Source: DAOUJH01 sp965116555
GTDB taxonomy: Bacteria; Chloroflexota; Dehalococcoidia; Lucifugimonadales; QGNO01
Length of the DNA stretch: 64,000 nucleotides
Assembly (NCBI GenBank): GCA_965116555.1
Contig: OZ220698.1
Location: 558,001 to 622,000, forward strand
Direction of reading: 5' to 3'
The translations under genes and the position numbers were made by a program. The notes under the pieces are model-generated. The model had not been told where the DNA came from, made no database searches, and saw only the letters and a list, made by a program, of their open reading frames with translations. Position 1 is the first letter of the stretch. Every line of letters begins with the position of its first letter. This document shows positions 17,872 through 26,852 of the stretch, piece by piece.

Positions 17872-19164
17872 GTGTTCCCTGTGAAGAGATCCAAGTTCTT
17901 CTATGGTTGGTATATCGTCGTCGCCGGCTTTTTCGGCAACGTGGCCGCCGGCGGCATCCAGAGCTTCACCTTCGGCGTGATATACCCCGCAATGAGCGAT
18001 GCCCTGGGCTGGGGTCGCGGCGCCGTCTCCGTAGGGCTGGCGCTCCGTCCCCTCGGAGCCGCATTCATGGGGCCCATCTTCGGACCGTTGATCGACCGCT
18101 TTGGACCGCGCTGGCTCATGTTCTTCTCGGCGCTCATCGGCGGCATAGCTACCATAGCCGTCGCCGAGGTCACGGAGGTCTGGCAGTTCTACGTTGTCTA
18201 CGGCATAGCGGGAGCGCTTACCTTCACCGGCGTGGGAGACCTAGTGGCAACGGCGGTGATACCCAAGTGGTTCGTAAGACGGAGGGGTAGGGCGCTGGGT
18301 CTGGCCACCATGGGCAACCCTGTGGCGGGCATGACGGTGGCTCCTATACTGGCCTTCATCGTGCTGACCTACGGCTGGCAGGCGGGATGGTGGTTTCTCG
18401 GGCTGATGATCATGTTCATAGGCATACCGGTGTCATCACTGATGCGCCGCCAGCCTGAAGACATGGGTCTGCTGCCCGACGGCGATACGGATGAGGAGCC
18501 GGAACTCCCAGGCCAGCCCGCTCGCATACCCAGCCATGCCGCGGAGGTGCAGTGGAGGCCCGGAGAGTCGGTGAGAACGTTGAGCTTCTGGCTGCTGCTG
18601 GCGGGCTTCACCATTGGCTTGACCGCGGTGGGAGGAGTTGTCCTCCACGAGTTCGCCTTTCTCACCGAAAGGGGTCTATCGACCCCGGTGGCGTCCGCCG
18701 TGCTTGCAACGCATGCCCTGGGCGCGGCGCTGGCCAGACTGCTCTGGGGCGTTCTGGCGGATAGGTTCCCCATCAGGTACGTCATGGCCGCCATATTCTT
18801 CTTCTCGGCGCTTGGCTTGGCCATTCTGCTGGTGTCGGAGAGCGCGCCTTTTGCTTTCATGTTTGCCGCGGTGTACGGCCTATCGGTGGGCGGCACCGGG
18901 GTCGTACAGCCCACCATGTGGGCAAACTACTTTGGCCGCGGCTTCATTGGAGCCATACGCGGCATCACCATGCCGGCGCAGCTGGTCAGCGTGGCGGGCG
19001 GTCCGGTAATGGCCGGCGTCCTCTACGACGTGACAGGAGGCTACGTGCTGCCGTACCAGATATTCTTCATCACCCTTGTTGTCGGCGGTGTGCTCATGCT
19101 GTTCACCGTCCCCCCTAGGAAGAAAACACCCGAAACTGCGGAAAGCCCCCAACCGGCGGACTAG
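17872..19164 (+). CDS. MFS transporter, OFA (oxalate/formate antiporter-like) family
   Basis: About 430 residues with twelve helices. The N-terminal FYGWYIVVAGFFGN and the loop motif GPLIDRFGPRWLM are typical of the OFA / monocarboxylate group. A proline- and glutamate-rich cytoplasmic loop separates the halves. GTG 17872 is used; GTG 17881 is an equally plausible start. The nitrile hydratase beta gene starts 57 bases downstream on the same strand, so the permease may import a nitrile or export the amide or acid product. That link is inferred from position. Confidence 0.82.
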   Translation: MFPVKRSKFFYGWYIVVAGFFGNVAAGGIQSFTFGVIYPAMSDALGWGRGAVSVGLALRPLGAAFMGPIFGPLIDRFGPRWLMFFSALIGGIATIAVAEVTEVWQFYVVYGIAGALTFTGVGDLVATAVIPKWFVRRRGRALGLATMGNPVAGMTVAPILAFIVLTYGWQAGWWFLGLMIMFIGIPVSSLMRRQPEDMGLLPDGDTDEEPELPGQPARIPSHAAEVQWRPGESVRTLSFWLLLAGFTIGLTAVGGVVLHEFAFLTERGLSTPVASAVLATHALGAALARLLWGVLADRFPIRYVMAAIFFFSALGLAILLVSESAPFAFMFAAVYGLSVGGTGVVQPTMWANYFGRGFIGAIRGITMPAQLVSVAGGPVMAGVLYDVTGGYVLPYQIFFITLVVGGVLMLFTVPPRKKTPETAESPQPAD

Positions 19165-19221
19165 GTTGACAACTGGAACACTGGTAATAGAATCCCTTCA
19201 AACTGTTCCGGCAGGTGACGG

Positions 19222-19899
19222 ATGAACGGAATCCATGACATGGGTGGAATGCATGGCTTTGGCCCCATAGAGCGCGAGGAGAATGAGCCTGTCTTCCATG
19301 GAGAGTGGGAAGGCCGCGTCTACGGTATGACCAGGCAGCTGAGGCAGTTCCTGGTCACCGATGCGGGAGGTTTCCGGTACGCCATCGAGCGAATACCCCC
19401 GGCCACGTACCTCGCTTCCAGCTACTACGAGAAATGGCTGCAGGCGGTGGAGAGCCTACTCATAGAGAACGGCGTAATCACAGCCGAAGAGCTGGACAGT
19501 AGGACGGCTTTCTACGAGGAGAACCCGCAGGCGGAGATGCCGCGGAACGTCGATTCTCAGCGAACCGCTGAGGTCATGCGCCGCATCTTCACCCGCCAGC
19601 CTCTGCACAAGGAAGTAGGAGTCAAGCCAAGATTCAAGGTGGGAGACGCCGTGCGGGCGCGCAGCTTCAATACGCCCGGCCATACACGTCTGCCCAGGTA
19701 CATACGCGGCAAGAAGGGCGAGATAGCCCTCTACCACGGTGTGCACGATTTTGAGGATACGGTAGCGGCTGGGACCGAAGCGAAGCCTCAGCCGGTCTAC
19801 GCCGTTAGCTTTGACGCCGCGGAGGTATGGGGAGATTCCGCCGAAGCCAACCAGCGCATTTACATCGATATGTGGGAAAGCTACTTGGAACCGGTCTAA
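19222..19899 (+). CDS. nthB: Nitrile hydratase beta subunit
   Basis: A 225-residue beta subunit. The N-terminus MNGIHDMGGMHGFGP is diagnostic, and the SH3-like C-terminal half shows FKVGDAVRARSFNTPGHTR, YIRGKKGEI and VYAVSFDAAEVWG. With the alpha subunit it hydrates nitriles to amides in the cytoplasm. Gene order beta-alpha-accessory is the one known for cobalt-type enzymes. The ATG follows a weak GGCAGGTGACGG leader. Length is near the family norm. Confidence 0.95.
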   Translation: MNGIHDMGGMHGFGPIEREENEPVFHGEWEGRVYGMTRQLRQFLVTDAGGFRYAIERIPPATYLASSYYEKWLQAVESLLIENGVITAEELDSRTAFYEENPQAEMPRNVDSQRTAEVMRRIFTRQPLHKEVGVKPRFKVGDAVRARSFNTPGHTRLPRYIRGKKGEIALYHGVHDFEDTVAAGTEAKPQPVYAVSFDAAEVWGDSAEANQRIYIDMWESYLEPV

Positions 19900-19908
19900 G
19901 GAGGGAAC

Positions 19909-20529
19909 ATGAGCGGAGACCACGGAAAGCACAATCCTGAGCCGGAGCCGTATCCGGCGCTACGCACCAAGGCGTTGGAGTCCCTGCTGGTTGAAAAGGG
20001 CTTCATAGACAGCGGCGCCATCGATGAGATAGTGCGTACCTACGAACAGGACATAGGGCCGTTAAATGGCGCCAAAGTGGTGGCAAAGGCCTGGAGCGAC
20101 CCCGACTATAAGAAGCGGCTGCTGGCGAACGGGACGGAAGCCATAGCCGAGATGGGATTCCAGGGCGCTCAGGGAGCCGAAATCGTGGTGCTGGAGAACA
20201 CGCCGCAACTCCACAACATGGTGGTCTGCACGCTGTGTTCCTGCTATCCCTGGCCGATACTGGGACTCCCGCCAACGTGGTATAAGTCCGCGCCGTACCG
20301 CTCGCGGGCTGTGATAGAGCCAAGGGCCGTACTGGAAGAGTTCGGACTGGAGTTGGACGATTCCGTGGAGGTCAGGGTGTGGGACAGCACCTCCGAGGTC
20401 AGGTACATGGTACTGCCAGAGCGTCCACCGGACACCGATGAAATGAGCGAAGCGGAACTGGTGGACCTCGTCACTCGGGACTCCATGATAGGCGTCGCCA
20501 TAGCCAAGTCTCCTGCGGAGGTGGCATGA
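19909..20529 (+). CDS. nthA: Nitrile hydratase alpha subunit, cobalt type
   Basis: A 206-residue catalytic subunit. The metal-binding claw is VCTLCSCYPW with Cys107, Cys110, Ser111 and Cys112. A threonine at the second position (CTLCSC rather than CSLCSC) marks the non-corrin cobalt enzymes. Two of the cysteines are post-translationally oxidised in characterised relatives. GGAGGG precedes the ATG by 5 bases. The stop codon overlaps the accessory gene. The amide product could feed an amidase such as the one at 2614, but that gene is distant. Confidence 0.95.
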   Translation: MSGDHGKHNPEPEPYPALRTKALESLLVEKGFIDSGAIDEIVRTYEQDIGPLNGAKVVAKAWSDPDYKKRLLANGTEAIAEMGFQGAQGAEIVVLENTPQLHNMVVCTLCSCYPWPILGLPPTWYKSAPYRSRAVIEPRAVLEEFGLELDDSVEVRVWDSTSEVRYMVLPERPPDTDEMSEAELVDLVTRDSMIGVAIAKSPAEVA

Positions 20530-20897
20530 TGAGCACTGACGCCGACAGGCAGATAGCCAATATGGAAGGTGAAGCGGCGCTTCCCAGGAGCAACGGCGAG
20601 CTGGTATTCCAAGCTCCATGGGAGGGGCGCGCTTTCGGCATAGCCGTAGCCATGAACGAGGACGGCTTGTACGGCTGGCGCGAGTTCAGAGACAAGCTCG
20701 TCGAAGAGATTGCCGCAGCCGGGGAAAACGCCGACGGGACAACCTACTATGAGCAGTGGCTGGCCTCACTGGAAAAGCTGGCCATACAGCGAGGCTTTGT
20801 CACGCTGGAAGAGGTAGACGTCCGGATGGAGGAGTACGCCTCCGGAGAGCGCGACGATGACCATGATGATGACCACGACGACCATGATGACCATTAG
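20526..20897 (+). CDS. Nitrile hydratase accessory protein (NhlE/P14K-like) with His/Asp tail
   Basis: A 123-residue protein similar to the N-terminal half of the beta subunit (LVFQAPWEGRAFGIA, FRDKLVEEI, YYEQWLASLEKLAI). It matches the small activators needed to load cobalt into the alpha subunit by subunit swapping. It overlaps nthA by four bases. The notable part is the C-terminus, ERDDDHDDDHDDHDDH: four histidines and many aspartates in 14 residues. A histidine-rich tail of this kind is common in nickel and cobalt chaperones, so it probably buffers or delivers Co(II). That function is inferred. Confidence 0.88.
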   Translation: MMSTDADRQIANMEGEAALPRSNGELVFQAPWEGRAFGIAVAMNEDGLYGWREFRDKLVEEIAAAGENADGTTYYEQWLASLEKLAIQRGFVTLEEVDVRMEEYASGERDDDHDDDHDDHDDH

Positions 20898-20951
20898 AGG
20901 GTAACCGTTTCCGGCCTGTGTCTCTTGGCATAACTATGTTGTGGCGACGCT

Positions 20952-23591
20952 CTATTCGAACTGGTCCTCCACGCCGTTGAAGTCAGTGTCCACTATGATG
21001 AACTGGTGCTGGAAGAAGTCATGGTTCGTGCCGGCCTCTATGAGCGTTCTGTAGTACTCCCTGGACTCCCCTTCAGCGTTGGTGATGGTGATGGGGAAAC
21101 GTCCCTGCATGTCGAATGGCCACTCTGTAGAGATGAAGACGGCCGCCCCGTTGCTGATGGGGGCCGTGTGCTCTTCGCCAAGTATCTCGATTCGAGCCGT
21201 GCCTTCGGGTACTCCATCCACTCCGATCATGACGACGTAGTCTCTCCCCTTGGCCTGCTCGAAGTCCTTGAGGCCGAAGAAGTAAAAGAAGTCCCTGGCG
21301 CCCTCGTCGTGCTCTACGTAGTCCGTGAAGGTCACGGTTTCCTTGTACAGACCGATGGGGAAGTTCTCCATCTCGAGCTCCACGGGAGAGTGCCATCCGA
21401 ATCCTCTTGGAGCGCCGTCGGGACGCCTGTCCCACTCAGTCTCGAAGGTGTATGTGGCGTACTCCTGACCGTGGGCGTCGGCGACTTCTACAACAAAGCT
21501 GGCCCCCTGGGTATCGACGACATGCCATTCATCATCTCGCAGGCTTGTCGATAGCCACTCAGGTACCTCCTTGACTTCATCTTCGGTTAGGGTCCAGATC
21601 CTTCCATTAGGGATGGCATAGCCAAAGGCAAAGTGCTGCTCCCCAGTCTTCCCGTAGGTCCGGGTAACCCAGAGTACGTAGACGCCCTCGTCCAGTTGCC
21701 GCCCATTGAACACCGGCAATGTGTCGAGGTACTCCCCAAGGGGATAGCCGTTCAGCTCCGGCACTAGGGTTTCCCACATGTCGATCACGTCTGCGCGGTT
21801 GGGACGCCAGTCCGGGTCGGACCGGATCGTCTCGTAGTAGAGGGACATGAACTCCCTCATGAAGCTAGGGTTCTCCCGGACCATCATCTGGAAGGTTGTG
21901 GCGACTATGGCGTACCTGCTGGGCGAACCGGAAGAAGGGTTCCGGAAGTCACCGGCGCCCGTCCACCGGAGATTCTTGATGGCGTCGTAGCGTGTCGTTC
22001 CTGAGCTCCAGTACTGAGACGGCCTCCCTTCCAGCAGTTGAATAGTCGCGGGGTCTTCAGGGTAGCTGCGCGCGTACTCGTGGATGATCTCGAAGGCCAT
22101 GCCTTCAGCCGTCGCCTCCTCGAACCCGGTCAGGGAATTGTCGTACACCCAGTTCTCGTCTCTGGTAATGGCGTATCGACCTTTCCACACGTGAACAAAC
22201 TCGTGGACGATCAGCCTGGGGATGAAGCGCGCGTCAGTTTGAAGGGTACGTCCATTGTCTAGTGTCGTGAAATATCTCCTGTTCTCCGCGTAGTCAATAA
22301 AGACGTTCAGAGTCTCGGCGGGAGGCCCAAGGTGCTCGTAGATGAGGGGAAAGACTCGTTTCAGGAACTCCCGGTATTGGGCCTCGGCCTCCGGCGGGAA
22401 CTCGCTCGAGAATGTGTAGCTGATCCTGTTGGATGGGTCGCCTGGCACGGAGGGCTCGGGAAACTCTACGGCAGACAAATCAATGACGAAGCTGGGAAAG
22501 TCTGCCACAAAATATCCGTCCGGCGTGTATTTCGAGAACCTACCCACCAATGTCTCGTCCCCCCTCAAGTTGAAAGCGCTGAGCTCTACCTCTGCCAACT
22601 CTATCCTGTGGCCGCCATAGTAGATGTTCCAATCGTCGGAGTCTTCCGTTTTGAGGCTAAGAGAATAGTCGCCATCGTCCGGATCGGTCCACTTTATATC
22701 GATTCGATCTGAATCAACCTCGTAGTATGCGCCTATAGTTGAATCCTCAATTTCGTGTCGTTCGGGGTGTGCCCCGGCTGTCAGCTCCGGCTCCGTGGGA
22801 AAGCTGAGAGCATCCTGAGCATCAAAGCCGTACTTTCGCTCCGCCTCATCGGTCATCCCGTCGCCGTCTGTGTCAGTGAAGTCCCCGGATAGATGCGCAA
22901 TCAGGTCGTTGGGCGCCGTGGGGTTCAAGGTCTCCGCAGGCCGAAGGTGCAACTCGCAAAGGATGGGGAAACGTCCCAAAGAGCCGCCGCCTGCCGAATC
23001 AGGAAACCGCACGGCAGACAGATCAATGGTGAAAGCGTAAGGGGTGCGCCACGAATTCCAAGCGTATTCCCAGAACTCACCCTCCAAAGTCTCGTTCCCT
23101 GCTAGGTTAAATGCGCTGAGGTCCACCTCCGCCGACTCCGTGTCGTTGCCGCCATAATAGATGTTCCAATCGTCTGAGCCTTGCGTTTTCAGAACGAAAG
23201 TGTAGTCGCCATCCTCTGGATCGGTCCACCGTATGTTGATCCGGCCCGGACCAACCTGGTAGTGGGCGCATATCTCCCAGCCCTCCGGGATAGGTATAGG
23301 GGTTGGTGTCGGAGTTGGCGTAGGTATAGGCGTGAGCGTCGGGGTAGGGGCAGGAGCAGGAGTCGACATTGGCGTAGGAGTAGGTACGGGTGTCGGAACT
23401 GGCATAGAGGTGGATGTAGGAGTCGGCGTCAGCGTGGGTGTGGGTTGTTGATCTTCCTCACACGCGGCCAACACGATAGCGGCCATCAGGCACAGGATTC
23501 CAACACCCACGACCCTAACGTATCTCCGTAAGTTAAACTTTATGCCTGAACCGGATGCCACTTTGGTTCGCCGTCTACCGAAAATGCCCAA
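20952..23591 (-). CDS. Large lipoprotein with duplicated domain and HExxH metallopeptidase-like region
   Basis: 879 residues. A signal peptide ends in the lipobox LAAC, followed by a Pro/Thr-rich linker (about residues 50-100) that would span the wall. Two copies of a domain of about 75 residues follow (INIRWTDPEDGDY and IDIKWTDPDDGDY, each with SDDWNIYYGG and LSAFNL), separated by a DTDGDGMTDEAE calcium-binding-type repeat. Next is HEFVH (residues 463-467) with EEATAEG downstream, the pattern of gluzincin peptidases. A second DTDFNGVEDQ repeat is at the C-terminus. It is probably a surface zinc peptidase with binding domains. The start is uncertain: TTG 23591 or GTG 23561. Confidence 0.7.
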   Translation of the reverse strand: MGIFGRRRTKVASGSGIKFNLRRYVRVVGVGILCLMAAIVLAACEEDQQPTPTLTPTPTSTSMPVPTPVPTPTPMSTPAPAPTPTLTPIPTPTPTPTPIPIPEGWEICAHYQVGPGRINIRWTDPEDGDYTFVLKTQGSDDWNIYYGGNDTESAEVDLSAFNLAGNETLEGEFWEYAWNSWRTPYAFTIDLSAVRFPDSAGGGSLGRFPILCELHLRPAETLNPTAPNDLIAHLSGDFTDTDGDGMTDEAERKYGFDAQDALSFPTEPELTAGAHPERHEIEDSTIGAYYEVDSDRIDIKWTDPDDGDYSLSLKTEDSDDWNIYYGGHRIELAEVELSAFNLRGDETLVGRFSKYTPDGYFVADFPSFVIDLSAVEFPEPSVPGDPSNRISYTFSSEFPPEAEAQYREFLKRVFPLIYEHLGPPAETLNVFIDYAENRRYFTTLDNGRTLQTDARFIPRLIVHEFVHVWKGRYAITRDENWVYDNSLTGFEEATAEGMAFEIIHEYARSYPEDPATIQLLEGRPSQYWSSGTTRYDAIKNLRWTGAGDFRNPSSGSPSRYAIVATTFQMMVRENPSFMREFMSLYYETIRSDPDWRPNRADVIDMWETLVPELNGYPLGEYLDTLPVFNGRQLDEGVYVLWVTRTYGKTGEQHFAFGYAIPNGRIWTLTEDEVKEVPEWLSTSLRDDEWHVVDTQGASFVVEVADAHGQEYATYTFETEWDRRPDGAPRGFGWHSPVELEMENFPIGLYKETVTFTDYVEHDEGARDFFYFFGLKDFEQAKGRDYVVMIGVDGVPEGTARIEILGEEHTAPISNGAAVFISTEWPFDMQGRFPITITNAEGESREYYRTLIEAGTNHDFFQHQFIIVDTDFNGVEDQFE

Positions 23592-23662
23592 CTTATAGTG
23601 TAAATCTATGAAATGGGGGCTATCCTTAGCCGCTCCGGCGCCCCGATCCGTGATTCCCTCCG

Positions 23663-25027
23663 CTACTCCTTCACCGCCAGCATGTTGTAGGCAAGCGCCA
23701 CCATCACCTTGCTGGCGTTGATCAGCGAGTCGATGCCAATGGACTCGTTGGTGCCGTGTACAAAGCTGATCATGGGATCGTCGTCGGGGTGCATGGCGGA
23801 GAAACCGTAGGTGACGGTGCCCAGCGGCCTGGTGAACCGCGAATCGGTGAACCCGGTGCTGATGCCCGGCACCATCTGCACGTCGTCCAGTCCCAGCGCC
23901 CTCGCCGATGCGGCGCGTATCTGCTCCGCGAATACGGTATCGAAGTCTGAGGCGTTGGGCACCGCCATGTAATCAATCTCGTAGGAAGTCCCCGGTATGC
24001 CTTGCAAGACCTGGTCTAGCTGCTGTCTCAGGTAGCCGTCGTCCTGGTGGGGCAGGGTGCGCACGTCGCAGGTGAGGCGGATAGCCTCCGGCACGCTGTT
24101 CGACTTGATGCCGCCCTGGACTATGGTCGGCGTCAGCGTCATGCGAGACAGCGCCCGCAGAATCGAGGCCAGGCGCGGGTTGCCCAGTTCCACCTCTGAG
24201 ATTATCTCGTCCACGTTCTGCGGGGACGGTTTGTGCTCTATGGCAAAGGCTGAGAGATGCTCGAACAAGCTGGTCGATGTGTCGCGCTCCGCTTCGTATG
24301 ACTCGATGCTCTTCAGCACCTGAGCCAGGCGATAGAGGGCGTTGGTGCCCTGCCAGGGAACCGAGGCGTGAGAGCTGGAGCCCTTGACGTCTATCTCCAC
24401 TTGCAGGCGTCCCTTTTCACCGACGCCAAGCACGTAAGCGAACCCGCCGCTGCCGGTGTCTACGGCGTTGCCCCCGCCCTCGTTGACCGCGAAGGGCGCC
24501 GCCAGCTTCTCCGCGTGGTTGTCGGCCAGCCAGCCAAACCCGTAGCGTCCGCCGTGCTCCTCATCCGCGCCGGAGGCCAGCACCAGCGAGTCTTGAAGCT
24601 CTATGCCATTCCTTTTCAACAGGTGCATGGCAAACATCTGCGCCGTCAGCAGGCCCTTGCAGTCGGACGCGCCCCTTCCGAAGATGCGACCCTCCGCTAT
24701 GGTGGCGCTGAACGGATCGAAGCGCCACTTGGCCTCTTCCTCCACGGGGACCACGTCGGTGTGAGACATGAAGAGGAGCCCTGCTTTGCCGGAGCGCCCC
24801 TCCATTCTGGCGATGAGGTTCCCCCTACCGGGAGCGGACTCCAAGATATCGGACGCGATGCCGTCCTTGGCCAGCCAGCCTTGGGCAAACTCGCAGACGG
24901 GCGTCTCGTTGCCGGTGGGCATGAAGCCGGTGTTGACTGAAGGGATGCGCACCAGTTCCTGCTCCAGCTCGATTATTTCGTCACGATTGGCCTCTACCTG
25001 GGCCAGCAGATCATCGATTGTAGACAT
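23663..25027 (-). CDS. M20 family peptidase (ArgE/DapE/ACY1-like)
   Basis: A 454-residue zinc hydrolase. Metal and catalytic motifs are LLFMSHTDVVPVE, FGRGASDCKGLLTA, SGADEEHGGRYG and the C-terminal SFVHGTNESIGI. The ACY1/CPG2 branch cleaves N-acyl amino acids or dipeptides; the exact substrate is unknown. GGAGGGAG sits 4 bases before ATG 25027, which decides the start over a longer frame to 25066. Confidence 0.88.
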   Translation of the reverse strand: MSTIDDLLAQVEANRDEIIELEQELVRIPSVNTGFMPTGNETPVCEFAQGWLAKDGIASDILESAPGRGNLIARMEGRSGKAGLLFMSHTDVVPVEEEAKWRFDPFSATIAEGRIFGRGASDCKGLLTAQMFAMHLLKRNGIELQDSLVLASGADEEHGGRYGFGWLADNHAEKLAAPFAVNEGGGNAVDTGSGGFAYVLGVGEKGRLQVEIDVKGSSSHASVPWQGTNALYRLAQVLKSIESYEAERDTSTSLFEHLSAFAIEHKPSPQNVDEIISEVELGNPRLASILRALSRMTLTPTIVQGGIKSNSVPEAIRLTCDVRTLPHQDDGYLRQQLDQVLQGIPGTSYEIDYMAVPNASDFDTVFAEQIRAASARALGLDDVQMVPGISTGFTDSRFTRPLGTVTYGFSAMHPDDDPMISFVHGTNESIGIDSLINASKVMVALAYNMLAVKE

Positions 25028-25084
25028 GGCTCCCTCCTTGCCTCGCCGACCGCTCCTCCGCACCATACAGAGATACCTACGATT

Positions 25085-25540
25085 CTAGGCTCTGCTACGG
25101 CGGAGAGTTACGTAGGTGATGGTCGTAGACGTTATCAGGCTTAGAAGTCCTCCGATGAGAATATCTATGGGCACCAAAATGAAGGGCCACGTGGATATCG
25201 CCAGAAAGATCGGCGCGATATAGGTGGCGTAAGCGGCGCAGCCCAGAATAAAACTGTTCTGCGCTGCCTTGCGAAGGTTCTTCTCCTTGACTGCCGGTTC
25301 AATCGCAAGGTGGCTATTGGCCAATGCAATCAGAGAGAAAAACGCAAGTAAGGCGATGACCTCGGGTCCGCCCCACGTATCCGGCTGCTTTCCGAAGCTA
25401 TCAAACATCTCGTCGTTGCCGCTCGCTTCGTAGAGGCGCTCGTACATGCCCAGCGCGATGGGCGATACGTTCCATACTATGTCGATTACTGCATACACTA
25501 AAAACGCTGCTATGAGTCTGACGTAACGCATATTCACCAT
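25085..25540 (-). CDS. DUF2177-like membrane protein
   Basis: About 151 residues with four predicted membrane helices. The pattern AVIDIVWNVSP near the N-terminus and AAYATYIAPIFLAISTWPF then VPIDILIGGLLS near the C-terminus resemble DUF2177, whose members have no known function. ATG 25540 follows GAGGTGACT; 25531 is an alternative start. It stands between the M20 gene on the same strand and the divergent membrane protein gene at 25676. Confidence 0.55.
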   Translation of the reverse strand: MVNMRYVRLIAAFLVYAVIDIVWNVSPIALGMYERLYEASGNDEMFDSFGKQPDTWGGPEVIALLAFFSLIALANSHLAIEPAVKEKNLRKAAQNSFILGCAAYATYIAPIFLAISTWPFILVPIDILIGGLLSLITSTTITYVTLRRSRA

Positions 25541-25656
25541 AGTCACCTCGTCTGCGGGTTGGCATAATCGTGGCCAGCGAAGCATATAGGATGAGAGAAC
25601 GCACGGGCAAGGAGGGAGTCAAAGGCTAAAAGGGTCTAAGCTGCCAAAGAGCCGAC

Positions 25657-25668
25657 GGCAGGTATAAT
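25657..25668 (+). promoter_or_regulatory. GGCAGGTATAAT promoter, probably giving leaderless mRNA
   Basis: The 12-mer GGCAGGTATAAT ends 7 bases before ATG 25676, so the first transcribed base would be at or next to the start codon. The identical 12-mer occurs at 59554-59565 before the peptide-binding protein gene. No clear -35 is present. Confidence 0.55.
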
Positions 25669-25675
25669 GAAGGTA

Positions 25676-26158
25676 ATGCTCTCCTTCCTTGCCAAACTCG
25701 TCACATTCCCGCTCAGGCTGTTCGGCAGGCTCCTAGCTTGGCGTTGGAAGAGGACTCGTTCCGCATGGCGGTCGGCGTGGCGTGAACCGGCGCGGCCGCT
25801 CAGGTTCCTCTACCTCATCCTCGGACTTTTAATCGCCAACGCACTGGTTCCGGTCGCCTTCGACCAGTTGGGCGTGGTAGGTGGAGTTTCCTACATGTTC
25901 GCATTGCTGCTGACGATTTTGAACGCCACCCTCTTCAGGGCGGCTAGGGTGTGGCGCGTCAAGTACGTCCCGCTCGGTCTGACGGCGCCGTTCCTGATCC
26001 TGGTGGGCGTGACCGCTTCGTTGGCGATCAGGCCTCTCCTCGGCAATGCCAGGAACGCGGCCTTCGCCGAGGACTTCGTCGGAGCGGCCATCCTCCTGGG
26101 CGTCTTCGCCCTCATGACGCTGTGGTTCCGTCGATTGCAGAGCGGAAAGCTCTATTGA
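25676..26158 (+). CDS. Hypothetical membrane protein
   Basis: A 160-residue protein with an arginine- and tryptophan-rich N-terminal segment (WRWKRTRSAWRSAWREPA) and four hydrophobic helices. I do not recognise a family. The ATG at 25667 overlaps the -10 box, so the in-frame ATG at 25676 is the better start and fits a leaderless transcript. It converges on hpt, with 25 bases between the two stops. Confidence 0.6.
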   Translation: MLSFLAKLVTFPLRLFGRLLAWRWKRTRSAWRSAWREPARPLRFLYLILGLLIANALVPVAFDQLGVVGGVSYMFALLLTILNATLFRAARVWRVKYVPLGLTAPFLILVGVTASLAIRPLLGNARNAAFAEDFVGAAILLGVFALMTLWFRRLQSGKLY

Positions 26159-26183
26159 TGTGCTGTAAGCCGCGTGGCCTACT

Positions 26184-26705
26184 TCATGCCCCTCCGTTCA
26201 GTACGTGAACGTCTCGGAGATTTCGATACGCGCCCATGTAGTCCAGGCCGTAGCCCACTACAAACACGTCCGGCACCTCGAACCCGCGATATGTCGGTTC
26301 GACGTCATACGCGCGGCGGACGGGCTTGTCCAGCAGGGCGCAAATGTTGACGGACGCCGCCTCCAGTTCCCGCAGCTTCTCCACCAGCAGGGCGCAAGTA
26401 GCCCCTGTGTCCACCACGCCTTCCACGATGAGGACGTCCTGCCCCTCTATCCGTTCACGCAGTGGCAGCCAGCTTACCGTTAGCTCTCCCCCCTCCATGC
26501 CCTCGTATCTCCGCATCCGCACCGTTGTCACCGCCACTGGTGTCGCCAACCACCGCATCAGGTCTGCTAGAAAGCAGACCGCCCCGTCCATAGCGCCCAC
26601 CAGGACCAGTTTGGACGGGTCGTAGTCCTTGCGTACCTTGCCCGCGATCTCCTCGACCGCCTGTGCTATCTCCCTCTCGGAGATCAGTATGTCGCCTAGC
26701 TCCAT
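26184..26705 (-). CDS. hpt: Hypoxanthine phosphoribosyltransferase
   Basis: A 173-residue purine salvage enzyme that makes IMP or GMP from hypoxanthine or guanine and PRPP. The N-terminal LVLVGAMDGAVCFLADLMRW, the PRPP loop VLIVEGVVDTGAT and the C-terminal FVVGYGLDYMGAYRNL (base-binding region with the family's GYGLD) are all present. ATG 26705 has GAGGGA just upstream; ATG 26717 is also possible. The loop has EGV where most members have EDI, a conservative change. Confidence 0.92.
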   Translation of the reverse strand: MELGDILISEREIAQAVEEIAGKVRKDYDPSKLVLVGAMDGAVCFLADLMRWLATPVAVTTVRMRRYEGMEGGELTVSWLPLRERIEGQDVLIVEGVVDTGATCALLVEKLRELEAASVNICALLDKPVRRAYDVEPTYRGFEVPDVFVVGYGLDYMGAYRNLRDVHVLNGGA

Positions 26706-26852
26706 CTTCCCTCGCATTGCTCTTCGCTGTGCCACGGCATTGTATAGTCCCAACGCTGAGCGCTACAAGGCAGCAATTCATTCCCCTGCGACGGCTCCAT
26801 TATTCGGCAATAGTGTCTGGCAACCTGCCTCTGGAGACCTTACACTGAAAGT

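Noticed and set aside
23290..23440. CAT/GGTGT-like short repeats as a CRISPR or tandem repeat array
   Set aside because: They encode the Pro/Thr linker of the lipoprotein; no spacers or constant repeats are present.
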